Positions 6,301-13,463 are shown, counted from the stretch's first letter. The stretch is 15,497 bases of DNA from an uncultured Oscillospiraceae bacterium (GCA_900754605.1 CAAEDK010000170.1:1-15497), one strand, 5' to 3'. The notes: generated from the sequence alone by a model not told the origin. A program made the numbers and translations.

Positions 6301-8184
6301 GTCCATTTGTTCCCGGATGATATCCCGGTGAATATTGCCAATCCCGCTGATTTGAAGCGCCTGAGGGAACTCTTCCCCCGCCAGGAGGTCTACTTGGTGG
6401 TGGGGAGCGACGTGGTAGCCCATGCGTCTTCGTACCAGGCAGACCCCAGGCCCTGGTCGATCCACTCTATGGATCATATTATATTCCGGCGGGCAGGGGA
6501 GCCTCCATTGCCCCCCAAGGAGGAACTTGGCATCACTGGCCGAGTGATCCAGCTTCAGCTGCCGCCTCACTTGGAGGATATCAGTTCCACCCGCATCCGG
6601 GAGAATGTAGATCTGAACCGGGATATCTCCAATCTGATTGACCCGGTGATCCAGGATTTTATCTATCAAAACGGGCTGTACCTGCGGGATGGCCAGACGA
6701 AGCCGCTGTTGGATGCAGGGACGCTCAACTTTCAGTGGGTGGACGAGCCGGAGGAGCAGTTGGTGGACGAGTTGACGGCCGGTCAGGCAGACAGAGAGAT
6801 CATTCGTATGGGTATTCTCCAAGGACATGACCGAGTCCTGCTTCTGAGGAACAGAGAGGGTGGGGAACTGCTGGGCTATGTGAGCTACCGATATCTGTCG
6901 GCGACCCAGCTGTTCAGTGCCCTTCGGGATACCGGTCTGGCTGACCGGATCCGCCTGCGTTCCGCAGGATCTACTCTTCTGATCACTGCGGTGGCGGCGG
7001 ACTCCAGTGATCCGCTGCGGGACTGCCTTCATCTGTTGATGACTGAGGTGCTGGCGCGTGCCCTCAGTGACGACTGCATCTATGGTTTGTACCGGCCTTA
7101 CGGCGCACCGCCGGAGCCGGAGTTAGAAGAGCTTCTGCTTCGACAGGGATTTTTGTGCAGGGAAGGGGATCCGTCCCTTTGGGAAGTGGATATGAGTGCG
7201 CCTACAGTTCTGATCCAGAATCTGGAGACTGCGATTCAGGAGCCGCTATGCCATAATCCCAGGGTATTAGCGGCCATCCAGCGGGGCCATCTTCGGCTGC
7301 AGACTGCCCTTACCAAACTCTATCCCAGATTTCTGGTTCTTACCCTGTCTGCCGGTATGATCCACCAGCGGCTGCTGGAGATGATCACCGCCTATAATGA
7401 GGTCCCCTCTGTTCCCACAGAGCCCAGAAAGCTGGGAAGAAATATGTGTGTGCCGTATGGCAAAATGCTTCGGGGGAAAATCGTTCCAAACACAGTGACT
7501 AAGACAATTCACACGGACCGCGTCTATACTCCGGATCTGACACAAAGCTCTATGGAGCCGTTTCCTCACTATCCTCCGATTCAGAGCCAGATCCGAACCA
7601 TCAAATCCTTCGACAGGCCAGTGATCCTGGTGGATGACCTGATGCACCCAGGCTTCCGCATCCAGGCGCTGGATCCCATCCTCCGTCAGGAAGGGGTGGA
7701 TATCCGGATTGTTCTGGTTGGCCTGCTTTCCGGACATGGGCGGGATCTGATGGATGCCCAAGGGCGTCCGGTGGACAGTGCGTACTACCTTCCCCGCCTG
7801 CGGGAGTGGTTTGTGGAGTCTACCCTATACCCCTTTATCGGGGGCAATACGATTCAACGGACTACTCCCCCGGTGCCCGGCCTGCTGCCCGGCATCAACC
7901 ATATCCTGCCCTATGCGTCTCCCTCTTTCCGCGGAGAGTGCAGCGAGGAGTCGGTGTTTCAGCTGTCCAGAGTTTGTCTGGAGTCTGCCCGGGATGTGAT
8001 TTCGGTGCTGGAGCAGGAGTACAGAGCTCTGTATGGACGGAACCTGACCTTGAGCCGTCTGCCGGAGGCTATCATCCTCCCCCTGTGTCCGGACAAGGGC
8101 ACTTGCCTGAACTACGATCCCACACTGGCGGCCTCGGTTTATCTGGAGAACGATTTGGAACAGCTGATGCGGACCCACTCCTGA
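3385..8184 (+). CDS. Five-part fusion protein: HD domain, HEAT-like region, NadD/PPAT-like nucleotidyltransferase, GNAT-like region, phosphoribosyltransferase-like domain
   Basis: A 1599-residue soluble protein with no signal peptide or membrane helix. Residues 1-170 are not recognised. An HD phosphohydrolase-like domain spans about 175-290, with His185, the His214-Asp215 pair in AAHDIGKFG, HIAANHSTWD, and Asp275 in IYADFRSKQ. About 370-905 is helical and Leu-rich, resembling HEAT/ARM repeats (for example QTRREALSF-like units such as HREGDIRRQAAALIGQII and YRPAVRQEALLVIGKLL). A nucleotidyltransferase spans about 912-1105, with GTFDPFTLSHKG (917-928) and the C-terminal ISSTRIR (1066-1072), as in NadD and PPAT. 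About 1130-1270 resembles a GNAT acyltransferase fold; this is the weakest call. The C-terminal part has a PRPP-loop-like VILVDDLMHPGFR (1413-1425). The ATG at 3385 follows GGCGGGGG; the frame is open further upstream but overlaps the LCP gene and has no start signal. It heads the operon. Likely nucleotide/NAD-related, but the reaction is unknown. Confidence 0.9.
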   Translation: MYEEQIQTITAQVAEALAEQSLPFAPDYQAALELLRAPGWAEELAQLLPIRQRLECGEVLELCSPILPKLSPAPEDGWLSFCYRYIRSILYPEGGFAPDGEEYADGARFYLTVLQVLLDQERKDLPFDPLADFRFLTPEEYSACDCAREYERFLTCFRREYIYELMRLGQEVTPFRTLGHIAGVHYIAMTAALGLRKAGVEVDLALISGAAAAHDIGKFGCRPGERVPYLHYYYTDQWLLERGMERISHIAANHSTWDLELESLSVESLCLIYADFRSKQDRDADGNETTVLYPLDQSFQVILSKLDNVDSIKRRRYEFVYGKLHDFEDYMRSLGVDVDLSGHPAPPAPDKDPALMGPDETVEGLTLLSVGHSIRLMHMLSNERKFGNIIEAARSTKDWKQLRAYLNVFQEYFTYLSVRQKTQALSFLYELLVHREGDIRRQAAALIGQIIARFHLVYRKELPADVPSDPAAEVPFTLWEQYLDRIIYPDHKTTQQQRSHISYTLKLVVASVLTHARSADIPRFMGALLHYFRDPEERDPDTAFTLLDAVRYLPPKYYGNEEREQLIEFAGYWLQSGELRLETAALLFLRAAERPLSQDHPHLRRIAELARSVPSTSLPITFLQYRILARAGEDVSKHRRILYDQDVTSDVFLDNLKTATPWMVKSVGVELLRDQVEHGLVEHILHICTHFSNLIKVSERVVVRHDAGGALVRILPLLRRDQRNEVVVELGKGLEMGQYSISKYIPQYLGQAALYLYPSELDEQVLWLKNLLGSPNDSAVSGALNTIGVLLQHYPAYRERFSQSSAAFENRRQELLGLLLQGLAHYRPAVRQEALLVIGKLLYESPVLPMEEKARLFTLSYRKLLFLIHEAPVQDDGLTFFYRAAALAHINRFIALWRMDHGPFSFTCPRRVAFFPGTFDPFTLSHKGIVHAIRDLGFEVYLAVDEFSWSKKAQPHLVRRQIVSLSVAGDFHVHLFPDDIPVNIANPADLKRLRELFPRQEVYLVVGSDVVAHASSYQADPRPWSIHSMDHIIFRRAGEPPLPPKEELGITGRVIQLQLPPHLEDISSTRIRENVDLNRDISNLIDPVIQDFIYQNGLYLRDGQTKPLLDAGTLNFQWVDEPEEQLVDELTAGQADREIIRMGILQGHDRVLLLRNREGGELLGYVSYRYLSATQLFSALRDTGLADRIRLRSAGSTLLITAVAADSSDPLRDCLHLLMTEVLARALSDDCIYGLYRPYGAPPEPELEELLLRQGFLCREGDPSLWEVDMSAPTVLIQNLETAIQEPLCHNPRVLAAIQRGHLRLQTALTKLYPRFLVLTLSAGMIHQRLLEMITAYNEVPSVPTEPRKLGRNMCVPYGKMLRGKIVPNTVTKTIHTDRVYTPDLTQSSMEPFPHYPPIQSQIRTIKSFDRPVILVDDLMHPGFRIQALDPILRQEGVDIRIVLVGLLSGHGRDLMDAQGRPVDSAYYLPRLREWFVESTLYPFIGGNTIQRTTPPVPGLLPGINHILPYASPSFRGECSEESVFQLSRVCLESARDVISVLEQEYRALYGRNLTLSRLPEAIILPLCPDKGTCLNYDPTLAASVYLENDLEQLMRTHS

Positions 8185-8241
8185 GTTTCTATGTATCTTC
8201 CTGAAGAAATTCGGCGAGGAAAGATAATGAGGTGTTATATC

Positions 8242-9480
8242 ATGTTTTATTATTACAAAAAGGATGGGAAGATCCTGGCCTCGGATCGGGGAGATCTGCC
8301 CTATCTCAAGGTTGAGCCGAATCCCGGTGCGCCGATATTCTATCTGGTGGAGGGAGACCCGGTGCTTGGCCGGGGCTCCTTCCGGGTGTCCCACCCGGGC
8401 CAGCTGAAGATCCCTCATGGGCTGGAGGTGCTGGATGCCTCCCGTCTGCCGGAAGTTCACCTGGATGCCACGCTGTCCACCGCTTTAGAGGCGGGGCGGC
8501 TCACTGCGGTGAACATCGGACGCCCTGGTTGGGAGAACGTCCTGTCTAAGGAACACGGCAGTGGGAAGAAGCGAGTCAATATTCTGGCCATCGGGGATGT
8601 GGGCTCTACCCTCCTCACCGGGCTGAAGCTGCTTGGCGGGGATGTGATTGACTCCATTGGGATCTGCGACCTCAGTGACCAGATCACCGCCCGGTGGGAG
8701 TTTGAGATGGGACAGATCAGTCTGCCCTGGGAATACGATGCTTTCCCGGAGGTCCATGTAGTCCGTCCGGAGACATTATTTGACTGTGATATGTTCGTGT
8801 TTGTAGCCTCCCGTGGGATCCCGCCGGTGGGTTCCCAGGTGAAAGATGTGCGGATGTATCAGCTTGAGAACAACGCAAAGATCGTCAAACAGTATGCCCG
8901 CATGGCCAGAGAGCAGGGCTTCCATGGACTGTGGTGCGCCGTGTCCGACCCGGTGGATCCCCTGGCCAAGACCGCCTATCTGGAGAGCAACCGAGATGAA
9001 AACGGCGCGTGGGATGGCAGGGGCCTGCGGCCCGAACAGGTCCAGGGCTTCGGCCTGGGGGTGATGAATGCCCGGGCGGCCTACTTTGCCAAGCGGGACG
9101 GCCGGTTTGCCTCCTTCCTCAGCGAAGGCCGCTCCTTCGGTCCCCATGGCACTGGCCTGACCATCGCCAATTCTATTGAACATTATGACGAGGAACTGTC
9201 CCGGGAGCTGACCCACCTCACAGTCACTGCCAACCTGAAGATGCGGGAGATCGGTTTCAAGCCCTATGTGGCTCCCGCCCTGTCCTCCGGGGCCCTGTCA
9301 CTGCTGCTCACCCTCCGGGGGAAGTGGCACTGCGGCTCCGTGTTCCTGGACGGCGTGTATATGGGGGTGAAGAATCGCTATACCCCTGCCGGGATTGAGA
9401 CGGAACTGCTGCCCCGGATCCCAGATCCCCTCTTCTGCCACATCCGAGATGCGGCAGAGCATCTGAAGGAGATTCTGTAA
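8242..9480 (+). CDS. Divergent lactate/malate dehydrogenase-superfamily protein
   Basis: A 412-residue cytosolic protein. The first ~110 residues (MFYYYKKDGKILASDRGD...) are not recognised. The Rossmann domain follows, with NILAIGDVGST near residues 112-123 (glycine loop Gly118/Gly121) and an acidic end of the second strand in GICDLSDQ. Later landmarks fit the L-lactate/malate dehydrogenase superfamily: VASRGIPPVG near 188-197 (mobile-loop region), KDVRMYQLENNAKIVKQY, VSDPVDPLAKTAY (VSNPVD in classical members), and FGPHGTG with His302 where the catalytic His of GEHG would be. Identity to true LDH/MDH appears low, so an ordinary keto-acid substrate should not be assumed. Three in-frame starts exist: 8191, 8227 and 8242. 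I chose 8242 because GAGGTG lies 7 bases upstream; 8227, with GAGGAAAG, is nearly as good. It begins 57 bases after the fusion gene, in the same operon. Confidence 0.82.
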   Translation: MFYYYKKDGKILASDRGDLPYLKVEPNPGAPIFYLVEGDPVLGRGSFRVSHPGQLKIPHGLEVLDASRLPEVHLDATLSTALEAGRLTAVNIGRPGWENVLSKEHGSGKKRVNILAIGDVGSTLLTGLKLLGGDVIDSIGICDLSDQITARWEFEMGQISLPWEYDAFPEVHVVRPETLFDCDMFVFVASRGIPPVGSQVKDVRMYQLENNAKIVKQYARMAREQGFHGLWCAVSDPVDPLAKTAYLESNRDENGAWDGRGLRPEQVQGFGLGVMNARAAYFAKRDGRFASFLSEGRSFGPHGTGLTIANSIEHYDEELSRELTHLTVTANLKMREIGFKPYVAPALSSGALSLLLTLRGKWHCGSVFLDGVYMGVKNRYTPAGIETELLPRIPDPLFCHIRDAAEHLKEIL

Positions 9481-9500
9481 CAGTACTCCAGAACGATCCG

Positions 9501-9752
9501 ATGAAGCAGAAGGCGGGAGGAGTGTCCAATGAAACGAGCGCTGAGGAAGATCATGCGCTTTGTGCCCCCCGGTCCTGGCCTTTTTTGTTCCAGCTGTGGC
9601 GAGGAGGCTGTCCCTGCGGGCCGGCACCCGAGCCAATGGCGGTCTGGATCTCTGCACTCCTGGCTGCCTTGGCGGTATGGGGAGCGGTGGAACTGTTGGT
9701 CTGGTTCTGGGTCAAATTCCAGGATCGGAGGCGAGGCAGGGGCAATTCCTAA
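9501..9752 (+). CDS. Small membrane protein ORF, reading frame uncertain
   Basis: The 306-base gap between the dehydrogenase-like and flavoprotein genes holds a small ORF. Its C-terminal part, from the codon at 9636 (MAVWISALLAALAVWG...), is a convincing membrane helix followed by a basic tail (KFQDRRRGRGNS). The only strong ribosome binding site is GGGAGG at 9515-9520, which serves an ATG at 9529 in another frame (MKRALRKIMRFVPPGPGLF). A -1 shift, equivalent to one lost base, would join the two parts into a protein of about 74 residues. Homopolymers C6 (9565-9570) and T6 (9581-9586) lie between the two parts. The uninterrupted version given here (83 aa, ATG at 9501) lacks a ribosome binding site. 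So this is either a frameshifted gene, a sequencing error, or a weakly translated ORF. Function unknown; the position suggests a membrane tether or partner for the operon. Confidence 0.4.
   Translation: MKQKAGGVSNETSAEEDHALCAPRSWPFLFQLWRGGCPCGPAPEPMAVWISALLAALAVWGAVELLVWFWVKFQDRRRGRGNS
9515..9531 (+). promoter_or_regulatory. Strong ribosome binding site and ATG of the small ORF
   Basis: GGGAGG at 9515-9520 with 8 bases to the ATG at 9529-9531. The frame opened here differs from the one encoding the membrane helix downstream, which is the main reason to suspect a frameshift in the small gene. Confidence 0.5.
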
Positions 9753-9786
9753 CTCCTCATTCCTAATACATAAGGAAGGTGATCCC

Positions 9787-10845
9787 ATGGTGTTGAACGT
9801 ATGTGCGCCGCCTCTGGCGGACCGGGAGCGGCAGAGCCGCCTGGATCAGGTCCTGAACTGTGCGCTGGCCTGCCGGGAGGTCCGGGTGCTCCGCCGGGCT
9901 GAGGAGCTGGACCTGAGGCCTGGAGACCGGGTCCTGTTTGCCTTGGCTTTGGACGGGGCGGGGCAGAATCCGGAGTACCAGCGAATGCTGGCCCGGCTGC
10001 GTCTGGAGCCCGGGTTACTGGAGGGGTGCACCGGGGGATTGATTGTGGACGGGCCTGGGGAGCTGTACACCAAGTCTACTGCCGCCGAACTGGCTCTGGC
10101 CATGAACGGCGCGGGGTGTGCCCTGGTGGGCCGGCCCTTGGTGGAGGCCACCGGTTCCTTGTCCAATTTCCGAATCCAGGCTAAAAATCTCTCCACAGAT
10201 CTGATGGGGGCCTATCAGGAGGCGGTTCGTGAACTGGCAGAGCGCCTGCTGACCTTTATCTTCCCGGGCCGGGAGCGGCCCCGACTTCTGGCACTCCACG
10301 CCTCCAGCCACCACACCTCCAATACTATGGCCCTATGGGCCCAGGTGCAGTCCCGCCTTTCACCACGGTGGGAGGTGGAGGAAGTGGGATTGCGTAACGG
10401 TACTCTGTCCGACTGCTCCGGCTGTCCTTATACCATGTGCCTCCATTTCGGTGAGCGGGGGGGCTGTTTCTACGGCGGCGTGATGCAGGAGGCGGTCTAT
10501 CCCGCTGTACGGCGGGCGGATGCTCTGATTTTGATGTGTCCCAACTACAATGACGCGCTCTCCGCCAACCTCAGTGCCTTCATCAACCGACTTACTGCAC
10601 TGTTTCGACAGACCCGCTTTTATGAGAAGGCCGTGTTTGCCCTTGTGGTGTCGGGCTATTCCGGCAGTGATACCGTGGCCCGTCAGCTGATTTCTGCCTT
10701 GAATATGAATAAATCCTTTTACCTGCCCTCCAACTTTGCCATGATGGAGACGGCTAATGCCCCTGGCGAGGCCCTGGCTGCACCGGGGATCGAGTCACGG
10801 TTGGACCGCTTTGTCCATGGGATGGAGCAGACCTTTGTGATTTAG
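9787..10845 (+). CDS. Flavodoxin-fold NAD(P)H-dependent FMN reductase with cysteine cluster
   Basis: A 352-residue cytosolic protein. The C-terminal ~185 residues match the NADPH-dependent FMN reductase / iron-sulfur flavoprotein group: a phosphate-loop-like segment LLALHASSHHTSNTMALW near 166-183, then DCSGCPYTMC, and LILMCPNYNDALSANLSAFINR with FALVVSGYSGSD. Cys210, Cys213, Cys218 and Cys227 form C-X2-C-X4-C-X8-C, which could hold an Fe-S cluster as in Isf-type flavoproteins, or be redox-active thiols. The first ~150 residues (including GGLIVDGPGELYTKST and VGRPLVEATGSLSNF) look like a worn second flavodoxin-type half lacking cysteines; this is an inference. The frame is open back to 9529, but AAGGAAGGTG just before the ATG at 9787 and the poor composition upstream support this start. 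It is the last gene of the operon, followed by a strong terminator, and would supply electrons or flavin chemistry. Confidence 0.85.
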   Translation: MVLNVCAPPLADRERQSRLDQVLNCALACREVRVLRRAEELDLRPGDRVLFALALDGAGQNPEYQRMLARLRLEPGLLEGCTGGLIVDGPGELYTKSTAAELALAMNGAGCALVGRPLVEATGSLSNFRIQAKNLSTDLMGAYQEAVRELAERLLTFIFPGRERPRLLALHASSHHTSNTMALWAQVQSRLSPRWEVEEVGLRNGTLSDCSGCPYTMCLHFGERGGCFYGGVMQEAVYPAVRRADALILMCPNYNDALSANLSAFINRLTALFRQTRFYEKAVFALVVSGYSGSDTVARQLISALNMNKSFYLPSNFAMMETANAPGEALAAPGIESRLDRFVHGMEQTFVI

Positions 10846-10851
10846 GACGTG

Positions 10852-10888
10852 AAAATGCCCGCAGCTCTGTAAGCTGCGGGCATTTTTT
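10852..10888. terminator. Strong bidirectional terminator between convergent genes
   Basis: A perfect 15-bp stem (arms 10852-10866 and 10872-10886) with a 5-nt loop. On the plus strand it ends in T6 (10883-10888), six bases past the flavoprotein stop codon. On the minus strand it ends in T4 and lies about 10 bases past the stop of the DUF975 gene. It ends the plus-strand operon and probably serves both directions. Confidence 0.92.
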
Positions 10889-10898
10889 AACCAGATTT

Positions 10899-11822
10899 TC
10901 AGGAGATGTCGTATGGATCACCGGCCTCCCACACGGGTGGAACCTGGGTTGTTTGCATGACCCGGGCCTGGTAGAAGCCAGCGAAGGCCACGGCTTGATA
11001 GGGCTCCAGCCAAAGGGACAAAGGAAATTGGATCAAACTGGACAGGAGAACTGCTGTCCAGGGGAGGGCAATACTCGGGGTTATGAAGAGCTGAGCCAGG
11101 TCAGTACCGGCCTTCATTAGGGCGGGGAGCATGGGAAGGGCGAAAGCTAGGGTAACGGCCAGGGACAGCAGCGCGTTGATCAGATGCCAGCCCAAGAAGG
11201 ACAGATCCAGCTTACAGAACTCCCACTTCCAGCCGCGCATCATGGCTACACTCTCCCGGACTGCGGCAGTGGCCCCTTGCTCTGGGTGATCGATGAGCAG
11301 GTAGGGGGCCATAGCATAGCGGTAGCTGATCCACAAAGAATAGAGAAAAGTACCGCCCATAGCGATAAAATAGAGGAACAGCATCCCACTATTGGAAGAT
11401 ATCAGGCCGGAGAGCAGGAGCAGCACCAGGGAGAAGGGAAGGGCGAAAATCATTGCCCAGCCCATGGTGGAGAAAAAGATGACGACATTCATCAGGATCA
11501 CTCGGCCAGCCATGGAGAAGCCATCTATCAGGGTGCTGTATCCGGTGGGCTGTTGACGATAGGTTCGTAGGGCCCACCACTGGTGGCCCAGGCGCATCAC
11601 TGTAGTATACAGAGAGACCAGAAGAGAGAGGAAAAGGGCAAAGGTATCCAGATGGAGCGGAGGGATCCCGATGCGGGCCGCCCCTGCCAGATCTGCTACG
11701 GCAGCTACGCCAGAGGTCAGCAAGAGATAGACCAGTGTGATTTTCCAGAAAGCGGGATGGGACGCGTGGATCCGCTCCCGGGCACGGGCCTTTAACTCCC
11801 GGCGATTGACTTCCATAGGCAT
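10899..11822 (-). CDS. DUF975 family integral membrane protein
   Basis: A 307-residue polytopic membrane protein of unknown function. After a basic N-terminus (MPMEVNRRELKARARERI) there are about six hydrophobic helices, at roughly 26-46, 58-80, 107-141 (probably two), 147-170, 207-232 and 253-272. The segment around 187-212, with AVRESVAMMRGWKWEFCKL followed by DLSFLGW, is the conserved signature I associate with DUF975, where 'S..mMkG.Kw..F.L.LSFiGW' is typical. The ATG at 11822 has GGGAGG at 11831-11836, 8 bases upstream. The gene begins 42 bases after the stop of the beta-CASP gene with no terminator between, so the two are probably co-transcribed. No catalytic residues are evident. The family is common in Firmicutes, and a role in membrane or export processes is only a guess. 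Confidence 0.85.
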   Translation of the reverse strand: MPMEVNRRELKARARERIHASHPAFWKITLVYLLLTSGVAAVADLAGAARIGIPPLHLDTFALFLSLLVSLYTTVMRLGHQWWALRTYRQQPTGYSTLIDGFSMAGRVILMNVVIFFSTMGWAMIFALPFSLVLLLLSGLISSNSGMLFLYFIAMGGTFLYSLWISYRYAMAPYLLIDHPEQGATAAVRESVAMMRGWKWEFCKLDLSFLGWHLINALLSLAVTLAFALPMLPALMKAGTDLAQLFITPSIALPWTAVLLSSLIQFPLSLWLEPYQAVAFAGFYQARVMQTTQVPPVWEAGDPYDIS

Positions 11823-11864
11823 TGTGATATCCTCCCTGTGGTGTGTTGATGGTGGTGTGCGGGG

Positions 11865-13463
11865 TCAGTTTTCCCAATTTTCCATGACCTGACGGATCTG
11901 GTCGGCCAGACGGGCCAGATCCTTGTTGGGGCGGCCGCGGCTGCGGCTGATCAGGGCCTCCAGTTGGCGGGATACATCTTGGAGCCGGACAAAGGCGGGG
12001 GAACCTGTGGCCGCGCCGCCGGATACTTTCTTGGGTTCCAGCGCCATGCCCTTGGCCAGCGTGGTGTTGGAGGATAGGTCGTAGACCTCCTCGTAGAGAG
12101 GGGCGTGGGCGGTGATCCCCAGCTCGTTCAAATCCCTGGCGAACAGCTCGGTGACTTCACTGTCGCCGTGGACAACAAAGACCTGCTGGGGGGTGGGGGA
12201 GAAGTGCTGGATCCACTCCAGCAGGTGGTCCCGGTCGGCATGGGAGGACAGCCCCTGGAAGTTGACAATATGGGCATTGACGGCGATCTCCTCGCCAAAC
12301 AGCTTCACGGACTTAGCCCCCTCCAGCAGGCGGCGGCCCAGAGATCCCTCTGCCTGATAGCCTACAAAGACCACAGAACACTCCTGCCGCCAGAGATTGT
12401 GCTTCAGATGGTGACGGATCCGGCCGGCATCGCACATTCCGGAGGCGGAGATGATGACCTTAGAGCTTTTGTCCATATTCAGAGCCTTGGACTCGTCGGT
12501 GGACTGTACCAGAGTCAGGCCAGGGAAGGTGAACAGATTTTCTCCCCCCTGGAGGACGGAAATCGCTTCCTCATCCAGATAGCCCCTCAGATCACCGGAA
12601 TAGATCCGGGTGGCCTCTGCCGCCAAGGGACTGTCTACACAGACCTGGAAGGAAGGAAAACTCTTCACCAGGCCCTGGTGCTTGATTTCTCGTAAAAAGT
12701 AGAGCAGCTCTTGGGTGCGGCCTACGGCAAAGGAAGGGATAATGACGTTGCCGCCCCGGGCAAAGGTGTTGTCAATGAGCTGGGCTAGGGACTCTACATA
12801 ACTCTCAGGGATTTCGTGGTTTCGATCGCCGTAGGTAGACTCCATAACGACATAGTCTGCATTCTCTAAAAGTTCCGGATTGCGGATAATAGGCTGGTCG
12901 ATGTTGCCCAGGTCGCCGGAAAAGACCAGCTTTTTGGTGACATCTCCCTCTGTGGCCCAAATCTCCACCATGGAGGAGCCCAGTAGGTGCCCCGCGTCCC
13001 GGAAGCGGATACGCACGCCATCGCACAGGTCCAGGATCTGACCATATTCTGCTGGGAAGAGTTGCTGGAGAGCTGCATCGGCGTCGGCCACAGTGTACAG
13101 AGGCTCCACAGGCGGCCGGCCGGCGCGCTTGCCCTTCTGGTTCTGCCACTCCGCATCGCTCTCCTGAATGAAGGCAGAGTCCCTCAGCATGACGGACATC
13201 AGCTGGCAGGTCAGGCGGGTAGCAAAGATCTGGCCCTGAAAGCCCTCCTTTACCAGCAGTGGAATCCGGCCGGAGTGGTCGATATGGGCATGGGTCACGA
13301 TGACATAGTCGATGTAGCTGGGTGCGAAATCCAGTGCGTTTTCATCGTGTTCGTCCCGGCCCTGCTGAAGGCCGCAGTCGATGAGAATTTTTTTGCCGTT
13401 GACCTCCAGACAGTGGCAGCTGCCGGTGACCGCATGGGCCGCACCGAAGAATGTGAGTTTCAT
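11865..13463 (-). CDS. Metallo-beta-lactamase-fold beta-CASP protein, RNase/mRNA 3'-end-processing-like
   Basis: A 532-residue cytosolic protein of the beta-CASP group (relatives of CPSF73 and YsxB-like exonuclease YPO/TTHA0252), probably an RNase. The zinc site is complete: His58-Ala-His60-Ile-Asp62-His63 (motif 2), His159 in DAGHLLGS (motif 3) and Asp184 in FSGDLGN (motif 4). The beta-CASP insert shows Glu208 in VVMESTYGDR (motif A), GRIRHHLKHNL at 347-357 (motif B) and His432 in VVHGDSE (motif C). The RMMBL part carries GLSSHAD at 404-410. The final ~65 residues are an additional tail with GLEPKKVSGG-type linker character and RSRGRPNKDLARLADQ. It starts at 13463 with a perfect AAGGAGG 8 bases upstream. 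The DUF975 gene lies directly downstream. It is not RNase J, which has a different layout and length. The substrate is unknown. Confidence 0.9.
   Translation of the reverse strand: MKLTFFGAAHAVTGSCHCLEVNGKKILIDCGLQQGRDEHDENALDFAPSYIDYVIVTHAHIDHSGRIPLLVKEGFQGQIFATRLTCQLMSVMLRDSAFIQESDAEWQNQKGKRAGRPPVEPLYTVADADAALQQLFPAEYGQILDLCDGVRIRFRDAGHLLGSSMVEIWATEGDVTKKLVFSGDLGNIDQPIIRNPELLENADYVVMESTYGDRNHEIPESYVESLAQLIDNTFARGGNVIIPSFAVGRTQELLYFLREIKHQGLVKSFPSFQVCVDSPLAAEATRIYSGDLRGYLDEEAISVLQGGENLFTFPGLTLVQSTDESKALNMDKSSKVIISASGMCDAGRIRHHLKHNLWRQECSVVFVGYQAEGSLGRRLLEGAKSVKLFGEEIAVNAHIVNFQGLSSHADRDHLLEWIQHFSPTPQQVFVVHGDSEVTELFARDLNELGITAHAPLYEEVYDLSSNTTLAKGMALEPKKVSGGAATGSPAFVRLQDVSRQLEALISRSRGRPNKDLARLADQIRQVMENWEN

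Noticed and set aside
5959..7032. Long minus-strand open frame of 357 codons inside the fusion gene
   Set aside because: Shadow of the G+C-rich real gene; no family resemblance and no ribosome binding site.
9529..9786. 86-residue N-terminal extension of the flavoprotein
   Set aside because: The frame is open, but its second half is a Trp/Ser/Arg-rich shadow of the membrane helix in another frame, and the ATG at 9787 has its own AAGGAAGGTG site.
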